This document shows, piece after piece, positions 1-8,016 of a DNA stretch of 64,000 nucleotides. Source of the DNA: Alphaproteobacteria bacterium (lineage in GTDB: Bacteria; Pseudomonadota; Alphaproteobacteria; UBA7887); NCBI GenBank assembly GCA_030739735.1, contig JASLYQ010000001.1, positions 62,001 through 126,000 on the forward strand. The letters are read 5' to 3'. The translations under genes and the position numbers were made by a program. The notes below the pieces were generated by a model, which searched no databases, was not told where the DNA came from, and worked only from the letters and a program-made list of their open reading frames with translations. Position 1 is the stretch's first letter. Each line of letters opens with the position of its first letter.

Positions 1-770
1 AGCCCGGCGAGATAGATGGGATAGGTCAGCGGCGTGTTGACCATGCTCTCGTTTCCCGCCTGCACAGTGTAGTCGAGCACGCTCGGGGTCTCGGGCCGCG
101 CATGGCCAAGCAGGTCGTTGCGGATTAGCACCAGGACTAGCCCGGCCGGGCCGATGTTCTTTTGTGCTCCGGCATAGACCATGCCGTATTGCGCCACATC
201 GAGCGGCCGTGTGAGAAAACTTGAGGTCATGTCGGTGATCAACGGTACGGCGCCGGTCTCGGGCAGCCAATGGAACTCGCTGCCCTCGGCGGTCTCGTTG
301 TCGGTTATATGGCAATAAGCGGCAGCCGGATCGAGCTGCCAACTCGCCATGGCGGGGATGCGTGTGAAACTACTGTCGGTTCCGGTCGCGGCGATGCGAA
401 TATCACCATAGCGGCGGCCCTCGCGGATCGCCTTACGTGCCCAATGGCCGGTCTCGGCATAATCTGCACTGGCGCCCGGCGGCAGCAGGTTGAGCGGTAA
501 TAGAGAGAACTGGGTCGAGGCGCCGCCGTGCATTAGTAGTATGCTATAGCCCTTTGGCAGGTCGAGCAGTGTCGCCAGATTGTCACGAAAGCTTGCGACG
601 ATGGAGCGGAAATTCTCGCCGGTAAATGGCATCTCCCAAACCGACATGCCGCTGCCGTGCCAGCTAAGCAACTCGTCGCGGGCACGCAGCAGCACCGGCT
701 CCGGTAGCATGGTTGGCCCGGCGGCAAAGTTGTAGGCCACGCCCGATCGCTCTTCGGCCAAAACCGCCAT
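1..770 (-). CDS. serC: Phosphoserine aminotransferase, C-terminus cut by window edge
   Basis: PLP-dependent transaminase that makes 3-phosphoserine from 3-phosphohydroxypyruvate and glutamate, the second step of cytosolic serine synthesis. The visible 256 residues begin MAVLAEERSGVAYNFAAGP, where YNFAAGP is the usual SerC N-terminus. They carry the HGGA phosphate-binding region and the PLP lysine at about residue 204 in YAGAQKNIGPAGL. The family is about 360 residues long, so roughly the last 110 lie outside the window. The ATG at 768-770 is four bases below the stop of the upstream membrane-protein gene, so it is probably cotranscribed with the pqq genes. The identification is firm; only the end is missing. 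Confidence 0.93.
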   Translation of the reverse strand, partial: MAVLAEERSGVAYNFAAGPTMLPEPVLLRARDELLSWHGSGMSVWEMPFTGENFRSIVASFRDNLATLLDLPKGYSILLMHGGASTQFSLLPLNLLPPGASADYAETGHWARKAIREGRRYGDIRIAATGTDSSFTRIPAMASWQLDPAAAYCHITDNETAEGSEFHWLPETGAVPLITDMTSSFLTRPLDVAQYGMVYAGAQKNIGPAGLVLVLIRNDLLGHARPETPSVLDYTVQAGNESMVNTPLTYPIYLAG

Positions 771-774
771 CTGC

Positions 775-1398
775 CTACTCGAAGATACCGGGGGCGTGGG
801 GCGCCGCCACCATCAGCAGGATCAGCGGAATCGACAGGATCGTGTTGGTGCGGGCGCTGAGAAAGGTGATGCGCGAGCAGCGGATACGCTCCTCGTCAGG
901 TGCCGAAACGAAGCCCAGCACTTTTTTCTGATGCGGCCACATGATCAGCCACAAGTTGGCCAACATGATTGTCCCTATCCACGTCGCAGCACCAATCGGC
1001 GCTGCATAGCCACTCAGCGTCAGCGCCTCGACCAGCATGCCCTCCTGGCGCCACAGCATGAGCATGCCGGTAACCCAAGCTACCACGGAGCTGTAACGGA
1101 AAATGGCATGCTCGCGTGTCTGTCGGCCCATATAGGACGAGGTCGTGACTTCTCCCTGATCTTGCGCCGGGTTCCAGGGACGAAATATCGGCACCAGGAC
1201 CAAACCGGCATAATTGTGGCCGATCCAGACCATACCGGCGAGCACGTGCAGCCAGCGTAGAACGGCATCAACGCTTGCAGCCTCCATGGCGCGCTCCAGA
1301 TCGGCGAGCTGATATTCGCCGAAGACGACCACCAATAACAATGAAAGCAGGAAGCCGGTCACCAGTGTGCCGGTAAAGGAGTCATGCGGCAGTTTCAT
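775..1398 (-). CDS. PuuD-like (urate oxidase N-terminal type) integral membrane protein
   Basis: A 207-residue inner-membrane protein with about five hydrophobic segments (near residues 10-27, 46-70, 103-118, 132-157 and 185-200). The segment RWLHVLAGMVWIGHNYAGL and the ending ARTNTILSIPLILLM resemble the membrane domain found in PuuD urate hydroxylases. That family also has a C-terminal cytochrome c domain, which is absent here, so this is the membrane half only. It overlaps the PqqE-like gene by four bases and precedes serC by four, so it belongs to the pqq-type operon. Histidines in the second segment could bind heme, as proposed for the family. A role in urate oxidation is not supported by the neighbours. 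Confidence 0.6.
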   Translation of the reverse strand: MKLPHDSFTGTLVTGFLLSLLLVVVFGEYQLADLERAMEAASVDAVLRWLHVLAGMVWIGHNYAGLVLVPIFRPWNPAQDQGEVTTSSYMGRQTREHAIFRYSSVVAWVTGMLMLWRQEGMLVEALTLSGYAAPIGAATWIGTIMLANLWLIMWPHQKKVLGFVSAPDEERIRCSRITFLSARTNTILSIPLILLMVAAPHAPGIFE

Positions 1399-2489
1399 GT
1401 CACGGTCTCAATCGCCGAGCCACGATGGACCAACGGTGTCCGCGAGCCCGCTTGCGGCCAGGCCAGGTCATGGTCGGGCGCCAGGGCGCAGGCCGGGTCG
1501 GCATTGGCGGCGTCTCCCGTGAGTTGATAGGCCTGACAGCGACAGCCACCGTAATCGACCGTTTTGTCCGGGCAGTCGCGGCAGGGTACTTTCATCCAGT
1601 CGCTGCCACGAAAGCGGTTGAAAGCGGGCGAGCGGTGCCAAATCCAATCGAGATCATGCTCGCGCACATTGGGGAATGCGAGATCATCAATAGCAACGGC
1701 ATCGCGGCAGGGCAGCGCCGTGCCATCCGGCGACACGGTTAGGCGAACCGTGCCCCAATCGTTGCGGCAAAGCTGCGGCCTGCCACTGTCACCGTCGTCG
1801 AGGGCGGTAAAAATCTTGAGGCGCTGGCTGGCATCTGCGATCCAGGTCCGCGTCGCCGCTAGTTGCTCTCGGCTCGGCGAAAGCGCCTCGCGGTTGCGCG
1901 CCGCCCAGGTAGTGGGGCGGACCTGGGTCACCTCCACCATATTGGCGCCGAGCCGCTCGGCCAGTGACAATATATCGGGCAGCTGCTCTATCGTGTCGCG
2001 GCATAAGGTGATGGTGAACAGCAACGGCAGGCCGGCCGCCTTGACGGCACGCGCAGCGGCAATCTTCTGGTCGAACGCGGGTGCACCCGTCAAAGCGTCT
2101 ACATGCTCCCTGTCGCCCGCCGGCAAACTGATGCGGACCTGGTTGAGACCGGCATCCTTCAGTGCCACAGCACGCGGACTATCCAGACCAACGCCGCCGG
2201 TGATGAGATTGCTGTACAGCTGCAATTCACGCGCCTTGTCGATCAGCACCTCCAGATCATCGCGCAAAATTGCCTCGCCGCCGGTAAACGCCACCTGCAA
2301 AGTGCCCAGCGCGCGTGCTTCCTCCAGCACGCGCAGCCACTCTGCCGTTGCCAGCTCAGCTTCTGCGTAGCGTTCAAAATCCAGGGGATTTGGGCACGTC
2401 GCGCAAGCCAGTGGGCAGCGATAAGTGAGCGCACAATACAGCCAAACAGGCGTCCGTGACCCATCGACCTTGGTTTCCGGACCCGGCAT
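1395..2489 (-). CDS. Second PqqE-like radical SAM/SPASM enzyme
   Basis: A 364-residue radical SAM protein and clear paralogue of the adjacent PqqE. The radical SAM cluster motif is C25-x3-C29-x2-C32. The SPASM region keeps the same pattern as PqqE: an early Cys in LCRNDWG, Cys in TALPCRDA, then CRDC, GGCRCQAY and a final DPAC. In known PqqE this layout binds two auxiliary Fe-S clusters. PqqE forms the Glu-Tyr carbon-carbon bond of PqqA. Retention of all ligands suggests this copy is active, either redundantly or on another peptide. It lies 33 bases below pqqE and overlaps the PuuD-like gene by four bases. No second precursor peptide is obvious beside it. Confidence 0.8.
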   Translation of the reverse strand: MPGPETKVDGSRTPVWLYCALTYRCPLACATCPNPLDFERYAEAELATAEWLRVLEEARALGTLQVAFTGGEAILRDDLEVLIDKARELQLYSNLITGGVGLDSPRAVALKDAGLNQVRISLPAGDREHVDALTGAPAFDQKIAAARAVKAAGLPLLFTITLCRDTIEQLPDILSLAERLGANMVEVTQVRPTTWAARNREALSPSREQLAATRTWIADASQRLKIFTALDDGDSGRPQLCRNDWGTVRLTVSPDGTALPCRDAVAIDDLAFPNVREHDLDWIWHRSPAFNRFRGSDWMKVPCRDCPDKTVDYGGCRCQAYQLTGDAANADPACALAPDHDLAWPQAGSRTPLVHRGSAIETVT

Positions 2490-2522
2490 CGGCTTAACCC
2501 CAGTTCCGACTATATAAGAACC

Positions 2523-3704
2523 TCAGGATGTGCTTCCGACTTCAGTCATAACGGCACCCGGCTGGCGGCGGACGAGGGGTTTGCGCACGTAGGGCACGCG
2601 CATGGCATCTTCTCTTACCCGCTCGATCAGATAATGGTCGGGCGACTTGGTGCAAGTCGGGTCGCAACCGGCCATATCGCCAGTCAACAAATAAGCCTGG
2701 CAGCGGCAACCGCCGAAGTCGATGTCCTTTTCGTCGCAGCTGCGGCAGGGCTCCTTCATCCAGTCGTCGCCGCGGAACTTGTTGAACTCCGGCGATTCCT
2801 GCCAGATCCAAGCGAGGTCGTGATCGCGCACATTGGGGAAGTCGATGTCCTTGAGGACGCGTGCCTCCTGGCAGGGCAACGCCCCGCCATCAGGTGCGAT
2901 GGTAAGGTGGATGGCACCCCAGCCGTTCATGCAGGCCTTGGGCTTGCCGGCGCGCTCGCCGCCCATCTCCACCGAGTAGTAGTCGTTGATGACGAAGTAG
3001 ATCGTCATCTTGTCAGCCAATCGTTCGCGAGCCTCCATAACCTGGGCTTCGGCGCGCTTGAGTTGGTCGAGGGTGGGCAGAAGCTGCCCGCGGTTGAGGA
3101 GTGCCCAGTTGTAGTACTGAACCTGGACGTACTCCACGTAATCGACGTCCAACTCCTCGGCCATGGCCAGAATCTGAGGTGTTTGATCCATACTGTCGCG
3201 GGTCACCGGCACGTTGAGCACGATGCGGAAGTCGAGCGCCTTCATTTCGCGGGTAATGGCAAGTTTGTGATCAAGCGCGTCGGCGCCCATCAAATCCTTG
3301 AAAACATCGTGATCGCAGGATTGGATGCTGACCTGGATCTGGTGCAGCCCAGCCTCTTTCAGCGCCTCCAGACGGCCCCGGTTGAGGTGCAGGCCGCTGG
3401 TGATAAGATTGGTGTAATAGCCGAGGCTGTGGGCTTCGGCGACTATCTCCTCAAGGTCGTCGCGCACTGCCGGCTCGCCGCCAGTCAGGCCAAGTTGCAG
3501 CGCACCGAGCGCGCGCGCCTCGCGCAGCACCCGCTTCCATTCCGCGGTGCTGAGTTCAAGCTCGCGGTAACGATCGAAATCGAGGGGATTACTACACCAA
3601 ACACACTTTAGAGGGCAGCGGTAGGTCAGCTCGCAACAGAGCCACATGGGGTTCTGTTGTCCGTCGAGGGAAACCTCACTTGCGTTGGATCCAGCCTTTG
3701 GCAT
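2523..3704 (-). CDS. pqqE: PqqA peptide cyclase (radical SAM)
   Basis: Radical SAM enzyme that, with the chaperone PqqD, cross-links the conserved Glu and Tyr of PqqA in the first step of pyrroloquinoline quinone synthesis. Starting at MPKAGSN the protein has 393 residues, with C30-x3-C34-x2-C37 for the SAM cluster. It has a SPASM domain of CMNGWG, ALPCQEA, CRSC, GGCRCQAY and CDPTC. A longer open frame to 3776 exists, but the extra 24 residues lie inside pqqD and lack family similarity, so 3704 was chosen. That start overlaps the end of pqqD by 29 bases, which suggests translational coupling. This copy is closer to canonical PqqE than the one downstream. Confidence 0.92.
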   Translation of the reverse strand: MPKAGSNASEVSLDGQQNPMWLCCELTYRCPLKCVWCSNPLDFDRYRELELSTAEWKRVLREARALGALQLGLTGGEPAVRDDLEEIVAEAHSLGYYTNLITSGLHLNRGRLEALKEAGLHQIQVSIQSCDHDVFKDLMGADALDHKLAITREMKALDFRIVLNVPVTRDSMDQTPQILAMAEELDVDYVEYVQVQYYNWALLNRGQLLPTLDQLKRAEAQVMEARERLADKMTIYFVINDYYSVEMGGERAGKPKACMNGWGAIHLTIAPDGGALPCQEARVLKDIDFPNVRDHDLAWIWQESPEFNKFRGDDWMKEPCRSCDEKDIDFGGCRCQAYLLTGDMAGCDPTCTKSPDHYLIERVREDAMRVPYVRKPLVRRQPGAVMTEVGSTS

Positions 3705-3960
3705 GGGACATCTCCAGGAACTTAAACACGCCATCGGCAACGTCGCCGTCGACATAATCTTGCTGCAATTCGTCAATCAACTCGCCTACCGAGAGACCCT
3801 TGGAGATCCTCTCAAGGATCGCACCGGCGGTTTGGTTAAGTTTCACCACGCCTTCCGGGTAAAGCAAGATGTGCGAGTCCTGCGAATCTTCCCAGCGAAA
3901 CATGTAGAGCGGATTGATCTCCACATGATCCTGTCGCGACAATGCCGGAGCATCGGACAT
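3676..3960 (-). CDS. pqqD: PqqA-binding chaperone PqqD
   Basis: A 94-residue peptide chaperone (RRE fold) that binds PqqA and presents it to PqqE. It begins MSDAPALSRQDHVEINPLY and contains the family hallmarks LLYPEGVVKLNQTAGAIL and a late aspartate-rich helix. The ATG at 3958-3960 is preceded by an AGGAG ribosome site about seven bases upstream. An open frame continues upstream to 4035 but has no such site. It is 88 bases downstream of pqqA and overlaps pqqE. pqqB and pqqC are not in the window and must be elsewhere if PQQ is made. Confidence 0.92.
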   Translation of the reverse strand: MSDAPALSRQDHVEINPLYMFRWEDSQDSHILLYPEGVVKLNQTAGAILERISKGLSVGELIDELQQDYVDGDVADGVFKFLEMSHAKGWIQRK

Positions 3961-4048
3961 AACCGGTCTCCTGACGACGGCTAAAGATGAAACGTGAGAA
4001 GCTTGAAAGAGGAGCCAGCGCGGCCCCCCTTCCAATCTCGTTTATGTC

Positions 4049-4123
4049 CTAGCGGACGTAGACGTACGCGGTGACTTCAAAGCCAAGGCGCAGATCGCAA
4101 TATGCGGGATCAACCCATTTCAT
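4049..4123 (-). CDS. pqqA: PQQ precursor peptide PqqA
   Basis: A 24-residue peptide starting MKWVDPAY and ending GFEVTAYVYVR. It carries the Glu16-x3-Tyr20 pair that becomes PQQ in the known pathway, and the MKW start and GFEVT core are typical of PqqA. A strong GGAGGAGG ribosome site lies just upstream of the ATG at 4121-4123. An in-frame ATG 15 bases earlier exists, but using it would consume that site. It heads the minus-strand operon pqqA-pqqD-pqqE-pqqE-like-PuuD-like-serC. Confidence 0.93.
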   Translation of the reverse strand: MKWVDPAYCDLRLGFEVTAYVYVR

Positions 4124-4264
4124 AGGAGCCTCCTCCATGGTTACAGCCATCGAACGGACGCGGTCTTCGTATATCGGCAGTGGGCCACGTGGAAGCCCCT
4201 TGAGCGCCGTTCAAGCAACTGACGAACCCTAGCCTTGCCGCCCTCCGCATTGCAATGAATACTA

Positions 4265-4370
4265 ACTATTGATGGTTTTAATGTTTTGAATCATTTGAAA
4301 CTATTGATGAGCTTAATGTTTTGAATCATTTTAATCATTTGAATATGCAATGATTTGAATCATTTGAATG
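4265..4370. repeat. AT-rich tandem repeats (about 35-base unit) in the pqqA/protease intergenic region
   Basis: Two adjacent copies of a 35-base unit start at 4265 and 4300. Both read ACTATTGATG, a short variable stretch, then TTAATGTTTTGAATCATTT. A third, partial and rearranged copy with two more TTTGAATCATTTGAA-like cores runs to 4370. The tract is far richer in A and T than its surroundings. It lies upstream of both pqqA (minus) and the M48 protease gene (plus), so it may hold promoters, a curved DNA segment or regulator sites. Confidence 0.75.
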
Positions 4371-4413
4371 TAAAAGAATTTTAACCATTCAATACAAAAG
4401 AGAGTGAAAGGCG

Positions 4414-5580
4414 ATGGCTCTTGTGACTATCAGCGCTACCATATTGCTATCAGTAGTTAGTGTAGGCCTTGCCGTCAGGCTATGGCTTGGCCTGCGCAAT
4501 ATTGCTCATTTGCGCGGCCACGACCCCGACGCCAAAACCACGCGCCAGACCGTGGCTCGCGAGCGCCTGCTTTGCCTCGACGCCTCGCTGAGCGGACTTC
4601 TGGTACTTGCCTTGACCCTTGGCGGCGGCATCGCGGGCATCGACCAAACGCTGCCACCGTTCCTGGTGCTGTTAGTAGCGGCAGGAATATTCGCCTCCTT
4701 GCGCCTAATCACGGCTTTGTGGCGGCGTCTCGTTCTCGATGTCCGCTTCGGACTTGCCCCGGCCGGTCTTGGCCCCGCGCTCGGTGCCACAGTGCGGCGT
4801 GTGACCCCAACGGCAATGCTCTTCACTGGTGCAGCATGGTTAGCATTGTGGCTGATCGAGGCGGGCGGCAGCCTTTGGTGGCTCACGGCTTGGCTGCTGT
4901 GGAGCGCCATCTCGATCGGACACACGTTTTTGCCCTCCCCTCGCGCCGGCCCGTCGCAGCCGCTCAAGTCCGGCGCGTTGCGCACCAGGCTGGAGGCACT
5001 TGCCAAGCGCAGCGGCACCCAGCTCGCCGGCATTCGAGTTGCCGAGGTATCAGGCCAGACCAGCCGGGCTAACGCGTCGGTAGAGGGCTTGGGTCCAGCA
5101 AAGCGTGTGCTGCTACATGACACGCTGCTTACGGCGCTCGACGAAACAGAGGTGGAGGCGGTCGTGGCGCATGAGCTTGGGCATGTGCGCCAGCATCATG
5201 AGGAGATTTGGCTGGCGGTGCTGTCGCTCGGGCGCCTTTTTGGTCTCGCCCTTTTCACGTGGGCAGTGCGCACGCCAGAGATAGCTACCGGACTCGGCCT
5301 ATCCGACGGCTCGGCCGGTGCGGAACTCACCCTGATCGGTTGTCTTTTCTTCGCTGCGAGCCTTCTGGTAAGTCCCTTGCGGGCACTGCTCATCCGACAC
5401 CTGGAACAGACTGCCGATGCCTTCGCCGCGCAGCACGCCGATCCGCGGGCGTTGGGCAGTGCCCTGGTCATGCTCGACCGCGTTAATGCCGCCGCGCCCA
5501 ACCCGGATCCGCTTTACGCAGCACTGGTGCAGGGGCACCCGCCGACCGCCGAGCGCCTGCGCTTTCTCAACGCGGCATGA
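4414..5580 (+). CDS. M48-family membrane zinc metallopeptidase (HtpX-like)
   Basis: A 388-residue membrane-bound metalloprotease. N-terminal hydrophobic segments (about residues 5-27, 50-105 and 128-170) precede the catalytic domain. The zinc motif is H253-E254-L-G-H257 in VVAHELGHVRQHH. The third ligand is probably E331 in HLEQTADAFA, followed by D335, as in Ste24/HtpX enzymes. Two further hydrophobic stretches lie between the motifs. Family members clear misfolded membrane proteins, or act like BlaR/Oma1 proteases. It is monocistronic, with an AGAG-type ribosome site before the ATG and the AT-rich repeat zone upstream. The substrate is unknown. Confidence 0.85.
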   Translation: MALVTISATILLSVVSVGLAVRLWLGLRNIAHLRGHDPDAKTTRQTVARERLLCLDASLSGLLVLALTLGGGIAGIDQTLPPFLVLLVAAGIFASLRLITALWRRLVLDVRFGLAPAGLGPALGATVRRVTPTAMLFTGAAWLALWLIEAGGSLWWLTAWLLWSAISIGHTFLPSPRAGPSQPLKSGALRTRLEALAKRSGTQLAGIRVAEVSGQTSRANASVEGLGPAKRVLLHDTLLTALDETEVEAVVAHELGHVRQHHEEIWLAVLSLGRLFGLALFTWAVRTPEIATGLGLSDGSAGAELTLIGCLFFAASLLVSPLRALLIRHLEQTADAFAAQHADPRALGSALVMLDRVNAAAPNPDPLYAALVQGHPPTAERLRFLNAA

Positions 5581-5582
5581 GG

Positions 5583-5990
5583 TCAGGTGCCATAGCTCTT
5601 ACATCTGTGCAGATCGGCGCGGCTGAGGAAGACGTCGATGTCATCAAAGCACTTGCCTGAGTTGTGGGCGAAGCTCGACGGGCGGATGCCCCTGGTCTCC
5701 CGCAGATAGTTGCTGCTGGCACAGGTGCTATAGACGAGAATAGCGTTGCGCACGGCGCCACTGGCGGTAGAGCCGAGATAGAAGGCGAGCGCGTCCTGCG
5801 CCGCCTCGACCTGTACCGGATCGCGGCCAATCAGCTTCTGTGCCGGCCAGTCGTGGATATGCGTATCCACCGGACCCGGACCGAAATGCACCTCGCCAAG
5901 ACTCTTCAGGCCTTCGGCGGTGTACATATGCACCCACAGAAAGTTGGGAACCGAACACCTCCGAATCCTTTCAAGAGCAGTGATTTTCAT
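5583..5990 (-). pseudogene. Remnant of a mandelate racemase/galactonate dehydratase-type gene
   Basis: The open frame begins MKITALERIRRCSVPNFLW and continues with YTAEGLKSLGEVHFG, the standard N-terminal capping domain of the enolase superfamily. After ASGAVRNA the text jumps to ILVYSTCASSNYLRE, which in intact relatives lies roughly 40 residues further on. It then ends after DDIDVFLSRADLH. The catalytic barrel with Lys, Asp, Glu and His ligands is absent. This indicates an internal deletion plus loss of the C-terminal two thirds. It diverges from the intact family member at 6026. A short functional protein is unlikely. Confidence 0.75.
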
Positions 5991-6025
5991 GTCAGGTTGG
6001 TACAATAAATCTGGGAGGGGCCATC

Positions 6026-7114
6026 ATGAGAATCAACCGCGTTGAGACCATGCTCTATCGCATCGCGCTGGAGGCGCCGGTGCAGATGGCCGGCAAGCCT
6101 ATACTCGCGGATTTCGACATGGTGGTGGTCGAGATCGGCTGCAACGACGGTGCGGGTGGCTGGGGCTATACGGCGCTGCATTCAGGCCACGGCCCGGCCG
6201 TGGCGGCGCTTACAGCCGGGCCTTTCACCGAGCATTTGATAGGCGAAGACCCGCGCCACATCGAAGCACTCTGGCACAAGCTTTGGAGGTCCGCCTACTA
6301 CTCGGGCCGCGGCGGCTCTACGACCTTCGCCCTGGCGGCAGTGGACACGGCGCTATGGGATTTGCGCGGCAGGAGCCTTGGCGAGCCGCTTTGGCGCCTG
6401 CTCGGCGGCTTTCAACCCAGGGTTCCCGCCTACGCCGGCAATATCGATCTGCATCTGTCGCTGGAGGCCCTGCTCGACAACGCCACGCGCACATTGGGGT
6501 CGGGGCATCGCGCGCTGAAGATGCGCCTCGGTAAGCCTACTATGGCCGAAGACGTGGCACGGGTGACGGCCATGCGCAAGCTGGTCGGCGACGACACGCC
6601 ACTGATGGTCGACGCAAACGAAAGCTTTCGCGTCGACCAGGCGGTGCGCACGTGTCACGCGTTACGCGACCTCAACCTCGACTGGATCGAGGAACCGACG
6701 ACGCCCGACAATTTCGCCGGCTACGCCCATATTCGAGCCACCGGCGGCATTCCCGTCGCCGCCGGCGAGAACCTGCACACGGTGGCCGAGTTTGCCCAAC
6801 TCATTGTGGCCGGTGGTATCGATTTTCCGGAGCCGGACTTGACGACCTGCGGCGGCATCACGCCGTGGCTGAAGATCGCCCATCTAGCCGAGGCCCACGG
6901 CCTACCCGTCACCTCACACGGCGCCCACGAGATGCACGTACACCTGCTCGCCGCTGTGCCCAATGCCGCCTATCTCGAAGTGCACGCGGTCGGCCTCGAC
7001 CGCTTCATCGCCGAGCCGCTTGCCATCACTGACGGCCACGCCACCGCGCCGGACAGGTCGGGTCACGGTATTGACTTAGACCACGACGCTCTAGCGCCGT
7101 TCAAGATCGGCTAG
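6026..7114 (+). CDS. Mandelate racemase/muconate lactonizing enzyme family protein (probable sugar-acid dehydratase)
   Basis: A 362-residue enolase-superfamily enzyme. Visible catalytic residues are K165-x-R167 (ALKMRLGKP), metal ligands D196 (VDAN), E222 (IEEP) and E248 (GEN), and general acid/base H298 (SHGAH). This pattern fits the mandelate racemase and talarate/galactarate dehydratase subgroup, which abstract the proton alpha to a carboxylate using Mg2+. A GGGAGGGG ribosome site precedes the ATG. It stands alone, between the decayed relative and a convergent NIPSNAP gene, so the substrate cannot be read from context. Confidence 0.87.
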   Translation: MRINRVETMLYRIALEAPVQMAGKPILADFDMVVVEIGCNDGAGGWGYTALHSGHGPAVAALTAGPFTEHLIGEDPRHIEALWHKLWRSAYYSGRGGSTTFALAAVDTALWDLRGRSLGEPLWRLLGGFQPRVPAYAGNIDLHLSLEALLDNATRTLGSGHRALKMRLGKPTMAEDVARVTAMRKLVGDDTPLMVDANESFRVDQAVRTCHALRDLNLDWIEEPTTPDNFAGYAHIRATGGIPVAAGENLHTVAEFAQLIVAGGIDFPEPDLTTCGGITPWLKIAHLAEAHGLPVTSHGAHEMHVHLLAAVPNAAYLEVHAVGLDRFIAEPLAITDGHATAPDRSGHGIDLDHDALAPFKIG

Positions 7115-7753
7115 CTACTTTCGCGGCGAATAGGGCGAGGGCTTGAGAAGCATCGAATACATCTCCTCGATCTGCGGGCCGGCGAAACCGAGGAACTCCT
7201 TCCACTCGGCGTCAGCCTGAGCGGCTGCCCGGGCCTCCATGCGGGCTTCGTAGGAGTCGTATATCCAGAGATGCACCACCACGTTGGGGTCCGGCCAGAG
7301 CGTGGTCCAGAGCCCAAGGTTGGTGGAGTATTTCTCCCGCGCCGGCATGTGCTCGGCCAATTTTTCGGTCCACGCCGCTGCCTTGCCCGGCTGCAGGCGA
7401 TAGCGGCGCAGCTCGTAGAGATGGCCCTCACCCTCGACAGGCTTCATGGGCAGCACGGGATTGAGGATCGTGACCTTCTGCGTCAGTATGTGCGGGCGAA
7501 TCAGCGGCACGTACTCGGCCGTCCATTCGGGCTTCGCCATCAGCTCACCACGCAAGCGTAGCATCTCCTCCACACTGTCATAGGCCCAGAGATGGATGTA
7601 CTGGTTGAGCTTGCCGATCTCGGAGGAGAAATGGCCTTCGAGCACGCCGTAGTCGTCGCCGCCGCGGATGCGTCGCGCGACCGTGCCGCTGGCCTCAAGC
7701 ACCGCCGGAATCGTGCCCTGCCGGCAGGTGTACATACGCAGTTCGTAAATCAT
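7115..7753 (-). CDS. NIPSNAP family protein (two ferredoxin-like repeats)
   Basis: A 212-residue protein with two NIPSNAP units, the first opening MIYELRMYTCRQGTIP (about 1-95) and the second HLYELRRYRLQPGKA (about 108-207). Each has the dimeric alpha/beta barrel signature, with a conserved HLWAYDS or HLWIYDS strand. Bacterial members are small cytosolic proteins of unknown activity, often near catabolic genes. It converges on the dehydratase gene with no space between stop codons and has no obvious operon partner. Confidence 0.85.
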   Translation of the reverse strand: MIYELRMYTCRQGTIPAVLEASGTVARRIRGGDDYGVLEGHFSSEIGKLNQYIHLWAYDSVEEMLRLRGELMAKPEWTAEYVPLIRPHILTQKVTILNPVLPMKPVEGEGHLYELRRYRLQPGKAAAWTEKLAEHMPAREKYSTNLGLWTTLWPDPNVVVHLWIYDSYEARMEARAAAQADAEWKEFLGFAGPQIEEMYSMLLKPSPYSPRK

Positions 7754-7764
7754 ACGTTCTCTCC

Positions 7765-8010
7765 CTAGTTATTGCGCGCCATCATAGCACTCCAGAACAA
7801 CAGTCCTCCGCCGTCGGCCTCGATCAGATAGAGCATGATGTGATCATGCTTTAGGCTCGCTGGCGACTATCGTGCGCAAGCGGCGCGTACAGCTGCCGAG
7901 CGGCCATGGCATAGCCGCCGTCAACGACGTCGACGATGTGCACGTGGCGCGACTTTTCAAGACTGAACACGAGGCAGGTCATGATGGCTTGCGTCGCGGC
8001 GATGTTGGCT
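7765..8010 (-). pseudogene. Unidentified frameshifted gene remnant
   Basis: Two coding-like minus-strand segments in different frames abut here. The upstream one contains SRHVHIVDVVDGGYAMAARQ and stops at 7851-7853. One frame away the text resumes as LKHDHIMLYLIEADGGGLL and stops at 7765-7767. Read together they look like the last 80 or so residues of one protein with a frameshift near 7855. I do not recognise the family. The upstream part runs into the end of the cytochrome gene, so the remnant has lost its N-terminus. Confidence 0.4.
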
Positions 8011-8016
8011 GGGCTC

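Noticed and set aside
2634-3611. 325-residue plus-strand ORF opposite pqqE
   Set aside because: Antisense shadow of the PqqE coding sequence in GC-rich DNA.
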